A DNA stretch of 22,906 bases from a virus: the IMG/VR virus record IMGVR_UViG_3300025655_000311, positions 1 to 22,906 of that record. One strand, 5' to 3'. This document shows, piece after piece, positions 5,380-13,592 of this stretch. Position 1 is the first letter of the stretch; each line of letters begins with the position of its first letter. The translations under genes were made by a program, and so were the position numbers. Below the pieces are notes generated by a model. The model was not told the origin of the DNA, made no database searches, and saw only the letters and a program-made list of their open reading frames with translations.

Positions 5380-5984
5380 TGAATAGTGTTTACGAGTTTA
5401 TAATTAAACCTGTAGGAAATAGATATAGCAATGAATTAACTGTTGGTGATAAAAAGCTAATAGTTAATTCTAGCATATCTAATCATAAATTTGTCAATAG
5501 AGAAGCAGAAATAGTTGCTTTGCCTTTAGCTTTTAAAACAAAATTAAAAGTAGGTGACAGAGTAATTGTTCATCACAACTTATTTAGAAGATACTATAAC
5601 ATGAAAGGAAAGTCTGTTAATAGTACTAAATATTTTAAAGATGATTTATACTTTGCTTCTTTAAATCAAATATATATGAAAAAAACAAAAGACTCATGGG
5701 AAACTTTAAACGAGTATTGTTTTATAAAGCCTATAGTCAATAAGAGTTCATCTAGTTTAAAAAAACTAAAACAATGTGTTGGTATAGTAAAATACGGAAA
5801 CAGCACGTTAGAAGCTCTTAAAATACATAAAGAAGATTTAGTTGTTTTTAAGAAAAATAGAGAGTTTGAATTCTTAATAAATAATGAAGTTGTTTATTGT
5901 ATGGAATCAAATGATATTTTATTAAAAGATGAACGTAAAGGAAACGAAACTGAATATAATCCAAGCTGGGCAAAAAGCAGTTGA
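5379..5984 (+). CDS. Putative tandem double GroES-like protein (201 aa)
   Basis: The protein reads as two GroES-type barrels in a row. The first (about residues 4-101) begins YEFIIKPVGNRY, has REAEIVALPL as the GEV-ag strand, KVGDRVIVHH (57-66) as the VGD-ivF strand, and ends DDLYFASLNQIYMKK. The second (about 113-183) repeats the order: YCFIKPIV, VGIVKYG (134-140), HKEDLVVF (150-157), then EFLINNEVVYCMESNDILLK, very like the GroES ending 'D-eeylim-e-DILA'. No obvious hydrophobic mobile-loop tripeptide is visible. The tail NETEYNPSWAKSS looks conserved in relatives I recall from marine phages. It may be a co-chaperonin, a chaperonin-ring adaptor, or a virion protein using the same fold. The pattern match is suggestive, not proof. 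The last 56 bases overlap the small terminase gene in another frame. Confidence 0.72.
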   Translation: MNSVYEFIIKPVGNRYSNELTVGDKKLIVNSSISNHKFVNREAEIVALPLAFKTKLKVGDRVIVHHNLFRRYYNMKGKSVNSTKYFKDDLYFASLNQIYMKKTKDSWETLNEYCFIKPIVNKSSSSLKKLKQCVGIVKYGNSTLEALKIHKEDLVVFKKNREFEFLINNEVVYCMESNDILLKDERKGNETEYNPSWAKSS

Positions 5985-6207
5985 GGAATTAATAAAGGTA
6001 GCAAAAGAAAAGATCGTTGACTCAGAAGATGATATTTCAGCTGACAGACTTAAAAACGCTGCCGCTACTAAAAAGCTAGCTATATTTGATGCTTTTGAAA
6101 TACTTAGTAGAATAGAAGCTGAAGAAGCTGCTTTAAATGGAACTACAGTTGAAGAAGCTGTAGTTAAAAAATCTTTTGCTGGCTTTGCAGAAGGAAGATC
6201 TAAGTAA
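5929..6207 (+). CDS. terS: Putative terminase small subunit (TerS)
   Basis: A 92-aa protein, probably the small terminase, which recognises phage DNA and regulates the large subunit. It is helical: NIIQAGQKAVEELIKVAKEKIV, then DDISADRLKNAAATKKLAIFDAFEILSRIEAEEAAL, then a short C-terminal part KKSFAGFAEGRSK. The 'SADRLKNAAATKKLAIFDAFEIL' helix pair is one I recall directly upstream of terL in marine Bacteroidota phages. The immediate link to terL (TAATG overlap at 6205-6209) supports the call. The first 56 bases overlap the previous gene in a different frame. There is no clear classical helix-turn-helix, so the DNA-binding mode is not evident. Confidence 0.75.
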   Translation: MNVKETKLNIIQAGQKAVEELIKVAKEKIVDSEDDISADRLKNAAATKKLAIFDAFEILSRIEAEEAALNGTTVEEAVVKKSFAGFAEGRSK

Positions 6208-8426
6208 TGTATAAACAAAATTTATATAGCGTAGTTGAAGACCATATAAAGCCAAAAGTTTTAAATAGACTTAATAGGCTTAAAAAATGGGAGTATGGTT
6301 ATAATAAAGACTACGATATAGTAGTTATAAGTAAAACTGGTCAAATAGGTGAAATCTATGAGATACAGAATTTAAAAATAGCATTACCATTAGCAGAAAA
6401 AGTATACAAAAGATCTAACAAAGAAAAAGATCAATACTGGGAACAATTTAAATATCCTGTTGAACTTAAAAAAATTCAAAGTGTATTTGATTGGAATGAT
6501 TATCCAGATGAGTTTAAAGAAAAATGGTATGAGTATATTAACGAAGAGTTTATTAAACGTGAAGAAGGTTTTTGGTATTACAACAAAGGCGTTCCTACTT
6601 ATATTACTGGTACTCATTACATGTACTTGCAGTGGACTAAAATTGACGTTGGCAAACCAGACTTTAGAGAATCAAATAGATTATTCTATATATTCTGGGA
6701 AGCTTGCAAAGCAGATTCAAGATGCTACGGATTGTGCTACCTTAAGAACAGACGTTCGGGTTTCTCTTTTATGGCTTCGTCAGAAACGGTTAACCAAGCA
6801 ACAATATCAAGAGACGCTAGATTTGGTATATTATCTAAATCAGGAGCTGATGCGAAGAAAATGTTTACCGATAAAGTTGTACCCATATCAATCAACTATC
6901 CGTTCTTTTTCAAGCCAATACAGGATGGGATGGAACGTCCAAAAACAGAATTATCATATAAAGTACCGTCGAAAAGACTTACAAGAAACTCGATTAAGGA
7001 AACCAGTGAGGAACTCCAGGACGGTCTCGACACCACGATCGACTGGAAGAACACAGGCGACAACTCGTATGACGGAGAGAAACTTAAGCTCCTCGTCCAC
7101 GATGAATCGGGTAAGTGGGAAAGACCAGATAATATATTAAACAACTGGAGGGTAACTAAAACAACATTACGACTAGGTAGAAGAATAGTAGGTAAATGTT
7201 TAATGGGATCAACATCTAATGCTTTAGAAAAAGGTGGAGGGAATTTTAAAAAGCTATACGAATCATCGGACGTTACGCAAAGAAACCGAAATGGACAGAC
7301 TAGCTCAGGACTATATAGTTTGTTCATACCTATGGAATGGAACTACGAAGGATACATTGATACTTATGGCTTACCTGTCTTCGACACTCCAAAAAAACCT
7401 ATAAAAGGTATTGATGGTGAATATATTGATATAGGTGTTATATCTCATTGGGAAAACGAAGTAGATGGTTTAAAAGACGATCAAGACGGTTTAAACGAAT
7501 ACTATAGACAGTTTCCAAGAACAGAAAAACACGCTTTTAGAGATGAAGCTAAAGAATCTTTATTTAATTTAACTAAAATATACGAACAAGTTGATTATAA
7601 TGAAGATTTACGAAATACTAATGTGGTTACACAGGGTAATTTTCAATGGGAAGGTGGAATTAAAGATACTAGGGTATTGTTTATTCCAAACAAAAATGGC
7701 AGATTTTTAGTCAGTTGGGTGCCTTCAGCTAATTTACAAAATAGATATTATTTAAAAAATGGTTCTAAATATCCTGGCAATGAGCACTGTGGTGCTTTTG
7801 GATGTGATAGTTATGATATATCCGGTACTGTAGATGGTAGAGGTTCTAAAGGAGCTTTACACGGTTTAACTAAGTTTTCAATGGAAGACGTACCGCCTAA
7901 TTTATTTTTTTTAGAATATATATCAAGACCACAAACAGCTGAAATATTTTTTGAAGACGTTTTAATGGCATTAGTTTTTTATGGCATGCCTATATTAGCT
8001 GAAAATAACAAACCTAGATTATTATATTATTTAAAAAGAAGAGGTTACAGGGGTTATTCAATGAATAGACCAGATAAGGTTTTACATAAATTATCTGTAA
8101 CAGAAAGAGAAATAGGTGGAATACCTAACTCAAGCGAAGATATAAAGCAAGCTCACGCGGCTGCTATTGAAGATTATATAGAAAATTATGTTGGTTTACA
8201 AGAAGATGGAACTTATGGAAATGTATATTTTCAAAGAACACTAGAAGATTGGGCTAAATTTAATATAAATAATAGAACAAAACACGATGCATCTATTAGC
8301 TCTGGTTTAGCTATGATGGCATGTAACAAAAATAGATATACACCTGTGGCAAAAAGAACAGTTTCTAAAGTGTCTTTAGGTTTTAGAAAATACAACAACT
8401 CAGGAGCAAATTCAAAAATAATATAA
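6207..8426 (+). CDS. terL: Terminase large subunit (TerL)
   Basis: This is the packaging motor: an N-terminal ATPase that pumps DNA through the portal and a C-terminal RNase H-like nuclease that cuts it. At 739 aa it is long for TerL but within the range of large podovirus and crAss-like terminases. A variant Walker A lies at residues 179-187 (LKNRRSGFS). Walker B, LLVHDE, is at 295-300 with the catalytic Glu at 300. The nuclease domain starts around AFGCDSYD (first acidic Asp at about 534) and includes NNKPRLLYYLKRRGY and, near the end, KHDASISSGLAMMA, whose Asp is a good candidate for the last metal ligand. Codons 261-304 show unusually high GC at the third position (see the entry at 6987). 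Translation is coupled to TerS by a TAATG overlap. Confidence 0.93.
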   Translation: MYKQNLYSVVEDHIKPKVLNRLNRLKKWEYGYNKDYDIVVISKTGQIGEIYEIQNLKIALPLAEKVYKRSNKEKDQYWEQFKYPVELKKIQSVFDWNDYPDEFKEKWYEYINEEFIKREEGFWYYNKGVPTYITGTHYMYLQWTKIDVGKPDFRESNRLFYIFWEACKADSRCYGLCYLKNRRSGFSFMASSETVNQATISRDARFGILSKSGADAKKMFTDKVVPISINYPFFFKPIQDGMERPKTELSYKVPSKRLTRNSIKETSEELQDGLDTTIDWKNTGDNSYDGEKLKLLVHDESGKWERPDNILNNWRVTKTTLRLGRRIVGKCLMGSTSNALEKGGGNFKKLYESSDVTQRNRNGQTSSGLYSLFIPMEWNYEGYIDTYGLPVFDTPKKPIKGIDGEYIDIGVISHWENEVDGLKDDQDGLNEYYRQFPRTEKHAFRDEAKESLFNLTKIYEQVDYNEDLRNTNVVTQGNFQWEGGIKDTRVLFIPNKNGRFLVSWVPSANLQNRYYLKNGSKYPGNEHCGAFGCDSYDISGTVDGRGSKGALHGLTKFSMEDVPPNLFFLEYISRPQTAEIFFEDVLMALVFYGMPILAENNKPRLLYYLKRRGYRGYSMNRPDKVLHKLSVTEREIGGIPNSSEDIKQAHAAAIEDYIENYVGLQEDGTYGNVYFQRTLEDWAKFNINNRTKHDASISSGLAMMACNKNRYTPVAKRTVSKVSLGFRKYNNSGANSKII
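6987..7118 (+). other. GC3-rich codon island inside terL (Walker B region)
   Basis: Of 44 consecutive codons, 31 end in G or C (for example ctc, gac, acc, atc, aag, gtc, cac), while codons on either side end mostly in A or T. Overall GC of 7021-7080 is 33 of 60. The protein remains an intact terminase through this stretch, which includes the Walker B motif. This could be a recombined patch from a GC-richer relative, an assembly chimera, or a nucleotide-level constraint. Confidence 0.7.
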
Positions 8427-8430
8427 ATAA

Positions 8431-10839
8431 ATGGTCTATACTAGTAATAACAGCATCTTTCCAGATCAGGTTGTACCTGAAGAAGAAAAGAAATCATTTG
8501 AGTATGGTTTAAAGGTGGGTAATGCTATAGAACAAGAATGGTTTAGAAATAATAGTGGCCAAAATAGGTTTTCTTATAATTTTCAAAACTTTAATAGACT
8601 ACGATTGTACGCTAGAGGTGAGCAGCCTATACAAAAATATAAAGATGAGTTATCTAATAATGGTGATTTATCTTATCTTAATTTAGACTGGAAACCAGTA
8701 CCTGTTTTATCTAAATTTGTAGATATAGTAGTAAATGGTATGACTGAAAAAGGTTATGAAATAAAATCTTTTGCATCAGATCCTTTTGCTTTAAAACAAA
8801 GAACTGATTATGCTTCTAATGCCTTGCGAGACATACAAAATAAAGCGGCAATAGATAAATTAACAGCCGCAACAGGTCAAAACTTTTACGCGTCAACAGA
8901 TCCGGATAATATTCCTAGAGATAAGAATGAACTAGATGTAATGCTACAACTGGATTATAAACTTAGTGTAGAAATTGCAGAAGAAGAACTTATTGAAAAT
9001 GTTTTAAACGCAAACAAATTTGAAGAAGTTAAAAAAAGATTAGCTTATGATCTAACGGTTTTAGGTATTGCGGCTAGTAAAACAAGTTTTAATTTATCTG
9101 AAGGAATAACAATTGATTATGTTGATCCTGCTAATTTAGTTTACTCCGCAACTGATGATCCTAATTTTGAAGACATTTATTATATTGGAGAAATAAAAAG
9201 TTTAACGCTGGCTGAAATAAAAAGATTGTTTCCAAATTTAACAGACACTGAACTAGATCAAATACAAAAATATCCTGGCCGTCAAAATTATGCTAGAAGT
9301 GATTGGCAAGTTCAAAGCGATCCAGAACAACATCAAGTTTTATTTTTTGAATATAAAACATATCAAGATCAAGTATTTAAAATAAAACAAACAGAACAAG
9401 GTTTAGAAAAAACATTAGAAAAACCAGATACATTTAATCCACCTCCTAGTGACAACTTTGAAAGAGTGTCAAGATCTATAGAAGTATTATATACCGGAGC
9501 AAAAGTTTTGGGTATGGGAGATACAATGTTAGAGTGGAAACTCGCTGAAAACATGACAAGACCCTATGGTGATACTACTAAAGTTAATATGAACTATTGT
9601 ATATCTGCACCAAGAATGTATCAAGGTAGAATAGAATCTTTAGTTAGTAGAACAACTGGTTTTGCTGATATGATTCAAATAACACATCTTAAGCTACAGC
9701 AAGTATTAGCCAGAATGGTGCCAGATGGTGTTTATGTTGATGTAGATGGTTTAGCTGAAGTTGATTTAGGTAATGGAACTAATTACAATCCAGCTGAAGC
9801 TTTAAATATGTATTTTCAAACAGGTACTATTGTAGGTAGATCTTTAACTCAAGATGGTGAGCTAAATAGAGGTAAAGTGCCAATTCAAGAACTTCAAAGT
9901 TCTTCTGGTATATCTAAAATCCAAGCTATGATTCAAACATATCAGTATTACTTACAAATGATACGTGATGTTACTGGATTAAACGAAGCAAGAGATGGAA
10001 GCACTCCAGATAAAAACGCTTTAGTTGGTTTGCAAAAACTAGCTGCCGCTAATTCTAACACGGCTACTAGACATATACTTCAGTCTTTAATGTACATTAC
10101 AATAAGAACATGTGAAAATATAAGTTTAAGAGCTGCTGATGTACTTCAGTTTCCTTTGACCAAAGCTTCTTTATTAAATAGTATAAATTCATTTAATGTA
10201 GCTACGTTAAACGAAATAGATGATTTACAATTGCATGATTTTGGTATATTTTTAGAGTTGGAACCAGATGAAGAAGATAAAGCTCAATTAGAAAAAAGTA
10301 TACAAATAGCGCTTCAATCTGGAGGTATAAAATTATCTGATGCAATAGATATTAGAGAAGTTAAAAATATTAAGTTAGCTAATTCACTACTTAAGTTTAG
10401 ACAAAAACAAAATGCAGAGGCAGAACAAGCTGCTCAAATGGCTAATATTCAAGCACAGGCACAGGCTAATGCTGAATCAGCTGAAAAAGCCGCCGCTGCT
10501 GAAGTTCAAAAACAACAAGCACTTGCTCAAACCACGGTTCAAATAGAGCAAGCTAAATCTCAGTTTGAAATACAAAGACTAGAGCAAGAAGCTTTAATTA
10601 AAAAACAATTAATGGCTGAAGAGTTTTCGTATCAAATTAAATTAGCTCAATTACAAGTTGATGCTCAAAAACAAAAAGAAAAGGAAATTGAAGATCGCAA
10701 AGACAAAAGAGTTAGAATACAAGGAACTCAACAAAGCGAGTTAATAAATCAAAGACAAAATGATCTATTGCCTAAAAACTTTGAATCATCTAATGATAAC
10801 TTAGATGGTTTTGGTTTAGAGCAATTTACCCCAAGATAA
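8431..10839 (+). CDS. Portal protein
   Basis: An 802-aa protein directly after TerL and before scaffold and capsid genes, in the position and size of a portal, the dodecameric ring through which DNA enters and leaves the capsid. The N-terminal part (FNRLRLYARGEQPIQKYKDEL, then LNLDWKPVPVLSKFVDIVVNGM) has the look of a portal clip/wing segment. KLSVEIAEEELIENVLNANKFEEVKKRLAYDLTVLGIAASK and VDPANLVYS follow. IRDVTGLNEARDGSTPDKNALVGLQKLAAANSNTATRHI fits the portal stem/crown helix region. From about residue 650 to 770 the chain is a long Ala/Gln/Glu/Lys-rich helix, likely the barrel or a coiled coil. P22-like portals also have a long C-terminal helical barrel. The start at 8431 follows the leader ataaataa. 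Confidence 0.88.
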   Translation: MVYTSNNSIFPDQVVPEEEKKSFEYGLKVGNAIEQEWFRNNSGQNRFSYNFQNFNRLRLYARGEQPIQKYKDELSNNGDLSYLNLDWKPVPVLSKFVDIVVNGMTEKGYEIKSFASDPFALKQRTDYASNALRDIQNKAAIDKLTAATGQNFYASTDPDNIPRDKNELDVMLQLDYKLSVEIAEEELIENVLNANKFEEVKKRLAYDLTVLGIAASKTSFNLSEGITIDYVDPANLVYSATDDPNFEDIYYIGEIKSLTLAEIKRLFPNLTDTELDQIQKYPGRQNYARSDWQVQSDPEQHQVLFFEYKTYQDQVFKIKQTEQGLEKTLEKPDTFNPPPSDNFERVSRSIEVLYTGAKVLGMGDTMLEWKLAENMTRPYGDTTKVNMNYCISAPRMYQGRIESLVSRTTGFADMIQITHLKLQQVLARMVPDGVYVDVDGLAEVDLGNGTNYNPAEALNMYFQTGTIVGRSLTQDGELNRGKVPIQELQSSSGISKIQAMIQTYQYYLQMIRDVTGLNEARDGSTPDKNALVGLQKLAAANSNTATRHILQSLMYITIRTCENISLRAADVLQFPLTKASLLNSINSFNVATLNEIDDLQLHDFGIFLELEPDEEDKAQLEKSIQIALQSGGIKLSDAIDIREVKNIKLANSLLKFRQKQNAEAEQAAQMANIQAQAQANAESAEKAAAAEVQKQQALAQTTVQIEQAKSQFEIQRLEQEALIKKQLMAEEFSYQIKLAQLQVDAQKQKEKEIEDRKDKRVRIQGTQQSELINQRQNDLLPKNFESSNDNLDGFGLEQFTPR

Positions 10840-10868
10840 GGAATTATTAATTTTTATTATATTATATT
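10840..10868 (+). promoter_or_regulatory. AT-only leader before the scaffold gene
   Basis: This 29-base gap is almost pure A/T after ggaatt. It contains ttttattatattat shortly before the start codon, the same 14 bases that directly precede the start of the gene at 13593. It may be a translation-enhancing leader. No promoter consensus is clear. Confidence 0.3.
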
Positions 10869-12077
10869 ATGTCAGAAAAAGTAAAACAAGAAGGAGAGTT
10901 TAAACTAAAAAAGAAAACTCCAACAATTAAAGGTCAAGGAAATGTTATTCCTGAAATTACTAAAGTAGATTTAAGTAAACCATCTAAAACAGAAGAAGAT
11001 GCCGTTCAAGTCGGAGAAACAAAAGAAGTGGCTAATGATAAACAAGCCGGAGATTTACAAAAAGTGGAAAAAGAAGTACGGGAGCAGCCCAGTGTCGATG
11101 CTAAAATCGATCTGTCGGAGGTAAATGAATCCCCATTAGAATTAATAGAAGATGAAAACAGTGAGCCTGAAGAGGTCAGAATGGTTGGAGGCACTGAAAT
11201 TACCGACTCCACACCGGAACAAAAAGAAGTATTACCGCAAGCAGAAACACAAGTCTTACCAGAAAACGTAGATAAGCTAATTAGCTTTATGCAAGAAACT
11301 GGTGGAACCATTGAAGATTATGCTAGGTTAAATGCTGATTACAGCAACGTAAGCGGTGAAGCATTATTAAAAGAATATTATAAGCAAGCTAAACCTCATC
11401 TTGATTCAGAAGAAATTCAATTTATAATTGAAGATTCTTTTAGTTATGATGAAGAGTTGGACGAGGAAAGAGAAGTTCGTAAGAAAAAACTCGCCTATAA
11501 AGAAGAAGTTGCAAAAGCTAAAAGCTATTTGGACTCGCTCAAAGATAAATACTACGCAGAGATCAAGTTGAGACCTGGTGTAAATCAAGAGCAACAAAAA
11601 GCTATGGACTTTTTCAACCGATATAACGAAGAGCAAGCAGCAAGTAGAGCTAATCACGAAAAGTTTCTAAACCAAACTAAAGAAATTCTTAACGACGACT
11701 TCAAAGGTTTTGATTTTAAAGTTGGAGAGAGTAAATTTAGATACGGTATTAAAGATCCTTCGAAGGTTGCTGAAACCCAAGGCGATATTTCTAATTTTAT
11801 CAAGACGTTCTTGAATGACAAAGGAGAAATAGTAGATGCTAAAGGTTATCATAAAGCTTTATATGCAGCGCGAAACGCTGATACTATAGCAAATCATTTT
11901 TATGAGCAAGGTAAAACCGATGCTATTAAAGATCAAATTGCTAAATCTAAAAATATAAGTACAGAACCTAGAAAAACTCAAGATGGTAGTGTATTTGTTA
12001 ATGGATTTAAAGTAAAAGCAATAAGCGGGCAAGATTCTTCAAAACTTAGAATTAAAACAAGAAAATTTAACAATTAA
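10869..12077 (+). CDS. Putative capsid scaffold / assembly protein
   Basis: A 402-aa, very charged protein between portal and major capsid protein, where tailed phages place the scaffold. Residues 1-130 are acidic, low in hydrophobics and probably disordered. A short folded part follows (NVDKLISFMQETGGTIEDYARLNADY). Residues 175-260 are largely helical and charged (DSFSYDEELDEEREVRKKKLAYKEEVAKAKSYLDSLKDKYY), as in scaffold coiled coils. The C-terminus is basic (SSKLRIKTRKFNN), a feature shared with scaffold proteins that grip the capsid shell. IKDPSKVAETQGDISNFIKTFL and RNADTIANHFYEQGKTDAIKDQI look like domain ends conserved in relatives I recall. There is no visible prohead protease next door. 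Confidence is good for role, weaker for mechanism. Confidence 0.8.
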   Translation: MSEKVKQEGEFKLKKKTPTIKGQGNVIPEITKVDLSKPSKTEEDAVQVGETKEVANDKQAGDLQKVEKEVREQPSVDAKIDLSEVNESPLELIEDENSEPEEVRMVGGTEITDSTPEQKEVLPQAETQVLPENVDKLISFMQETGGTIEDYARLNADYSNVSGEALLKEYYKQAKPHLDSEEIQFIIEDSFSYDEELDEEREVRKKKLAYKEEVAKAKSYLDSLKDKYYAEIKLRPGVNQEQQKAMDFFNRYNEEQAASRANHEKFLNQTKEILNDDFKGFDFKVGESKFRYGIKDPSKVAETQGDISNFIKTFLNDKGEIVDAKGYHKALYAARNADTIANHFYEQGKTDAIKDQIAKSKNISTEPRKTQDGSVFVNGFKVKAISGQDSSKLRIKTRKFNN

Positions 12078-12090
12078 AAATTAAACTATT

Positions 12091-13515
12091 ATGGGAACAT
12101 TAACCCCTACGTTTGGCTCGATTATACCATCGCAGTCACAACAATTACTACAAACGAACTATTTACAGTTCAATAATGGCACATCTGACTTTGCTCAGCA
12201 GTATTTACCTGAGATCTACGAACAAGAGGTAGAGCGTTATGGAAACAGAACTTTATCTGGATTCTTACGTATGGTTGGAGCTGAAATGCCAATGACTTCG
12301 GATCAAGTTATTTGGTCAGAGCAAAACAGATTACACGTTGCTTATAACGGATGTACCAATGATGATGCTAACAATATTGGAATTCCAGTTGGAGCTGGTG
12401 TTGTAAACGTTATTTCTCCCGGCCAAACTATCGTTCTTATGGATGGTGATGGCGTTGAATTAAAAGCTGTAGTTACATCTTCAAACCCAACAACTGGTGT
12501 TTTAGTTGTAGCTCCTTACACCGCTGCTAATACAGCTGCACTTGCCGCTACTGGAATCAAGATTTTTGTATACGGTTCTGAATTTAACAAAGGATCTCAA
12601 ACTACTAACTGGGATGGATCTGCTGGAGCAATAACAGGAACTACAAACATTAGTATTGACCCTACATTTACTCAGTTTAGTAATTCACCAATTATTATTC
12701 GTAGCAACTATACTATAAATGGCTCTGACATGTCTCAGATCGGATGGGTTGAAGTTGCAACTGAAGACGGAACTTCTGGATATTTGTGGTATTTAAAAGC
12801 TGAATCTGAAACTCGTTTACGTTTTGAAGACTACTTAGAAATGAGTGTAGTTGAAGGAGAACTTGCTGCTGCAGGATCTGGAGCTTTAGCTGGAGGATTT
12901 AAAGGTACGCAAGGTTTATTTGCTGCTATCGAAGCTAGAGGTAACGTTGAAACAGCATTTAGTGGAGCTAACTTAACTGACTTTGATAACATCTTAAAGA
13001 ATTTAGATACTCAAGGAGCAATTGAAGAGAACATGCTTTTCTTAGATCGTACGACTTCATTAGAAATTGACGACATGTTAGCTGATGTATCTGCTGGAGC
13101 TCAAGGAGGTACTGCTTATGGATTATTTGAAAACTCTGAAGAAATGGCATTAAACCTAGGTTTTAGCGGTTTCCGTAGAGGATCTTATGATTTCTATAAG
13201 ACTGACTGGAAATATCTAAATGATGCGTCTACTCGTGGAGCAACAACTGGAATATCTTCTATTGAAGGAGTATTAGTACCGGCTGGAACTTCTACAGTTT
13301 ACGATCAAATTTTAGGAACTAATATTCGTCGTCCATTCTTACACGTACGTTATAGAGCTTCTCAAACTGAAGATCGTCGTATGAAGTCTTGGTTGACTGG
13401 ATCTGCTGGTGGTGCTTTCACTTCTAGTTTAGATGCAATGGATATTAACTTCTTATCTGAAAGATGTTTGGTAGTGCAAGCTGCTAACAACTTTGTATTG
13501 TTCAAAGGAGCATAA
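12091..13515 (+). CDS. Major capsid protein
   Basis: A 474-aa protein at the position of the major head protein, after portal and scaffold. Its composition is typical of a HK97-fold capsid subunit: rich in Gly, Ala, Ser and Thr, with a long strand-rich middle. An N-terminal part (NGTSDFAQQYLPEIYEQEVERYGNRTLSGFLRMV) precedes DQVIWSEQNRLHV. Residues about 95-180 (GQTIVLMDGDGVELKAVV ... GIKIFVYGSEFNKGSQ) look like a beta insertion. WYLKAESETRLRFEDYLEMSVVEGELA could be the long spine helix region, and ALDAMDINFLSERCLVVQAANNFVLF-type text closes it. Codon use differs from its neighbours: 13 of 19 arginine codons are CGT and the rest AGA, a sign of selection for high expression. A strong terminator follows. 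Confidence 0.88.
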   Translation: MGTLTPTFGSIIPSQSQQLLQTNYLQFNNGTSDFAQQYLPEIYEQEVERYGNRTLSGFLRMVGAEMPMTSDQVIWSEQNRLHVAYNGCTNDDANNIGIPVGAGVVNVISPGQTIVLMDGDGVELKAVVTSSNPTTGVLVVAPYTAANTAALAATGIKIFVYGSEFNKGSQTTNWDGSAGAITGTTNISIDPTFTQFSNSPIIIRSNYTINGSDMSQIGWVEVATEDGTSGYLWYLKAESETRLRFEDYLEMSVVEGELAAAGSGALAGGFKGTQGLFAAIEARGNVETAFSGANLTDFDNILKNLDTQGAIEENMLFLDRTTSLEIDDMLADVSAGAQGGTAYGLFENSEEMALNLGFSGFRRGSYDFYKTDWKYLNDASTRGATTGISSIEGVLVPAGTSTVYDQILGTNIRRPFLHVRYRASQTEDRRMKSWLTGSAGGAFTSSLDAMDINFLSERCLVVQAANNFVLFKGA

Positions 13516-13522
13516 ACAATTG

Positions 13523-13547
13523 GTAGATTTACCCTCGTTGAATCTAC
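13523..13547 (+). promoter_or_regulatory. Alternative hairpin overlapping the post-capsid terminator
   Basis: GTAGATT at 13523-13529 is exactly complementary to AATCTAC at 13541-13547, separated by 11 bases. The 3' arm takes bases from the loop and 3' arm of the terminator at 13530-13554, so both structures cannot form together. This is the geometry of an antiterminator or attenuator, but it could also be chance. Confidence 0.4.
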
Positions 13548-13560
13548 GGGGGTATTTCTT
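13530..13560 (+). terminator. Intrinsic terminator after the major capsid gene
   Basis: TACCCTCGT (13530-13538) pairs with ACGGGGGTA (13546-13554) through nine base pairs, one a G-T wobble. The loop is TGAATCT. The T-rich run tttctt follows. It lies 14 bases after the capsid stop. Confidence 0.8.
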
Positions 13561-13567
13561 ACCTTTA
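13538..13567 (+). promoter_or_regulatory. Possible Bacteroidota-type promoter before the 254-aa gene
   Basis: TTG at 13538-13540 and TACCTTTA at 13560-13567 are 19 bases apart. This is close to the Bacteroidota -33/-7 pattern (TTG, then TAnnTTTG), with the last base off consensus. It sits within and just after the terminator, 26 bases before the gene start. An independent start is expected here if the terminator works. The match is weak. Confidence 0.25.
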
Positions 13568-13592
13568 TTAAACTATTAAATTTTATTATATT

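Noticed and set aside
6460-7140. A 226-codon second + frame inside terL
   Set aside because: Its protein is low in pattern, and the terminase frame has clear Walker motifs. It is a shadow frame.
6896-7327. A 143-codon open frame on the minus strand within terL
   Set aside because: It lies opposite an intact terminase and overlaps the GC3-rich block, where stop codons are rare on the other strand. No domain is recognisable.
11080-11220. Moderately higher GC at third positions in the scaffold gene
   Set aside because: By a rough count only about 40 percent of codons end in G/C; it is not as sharp as the terL island.
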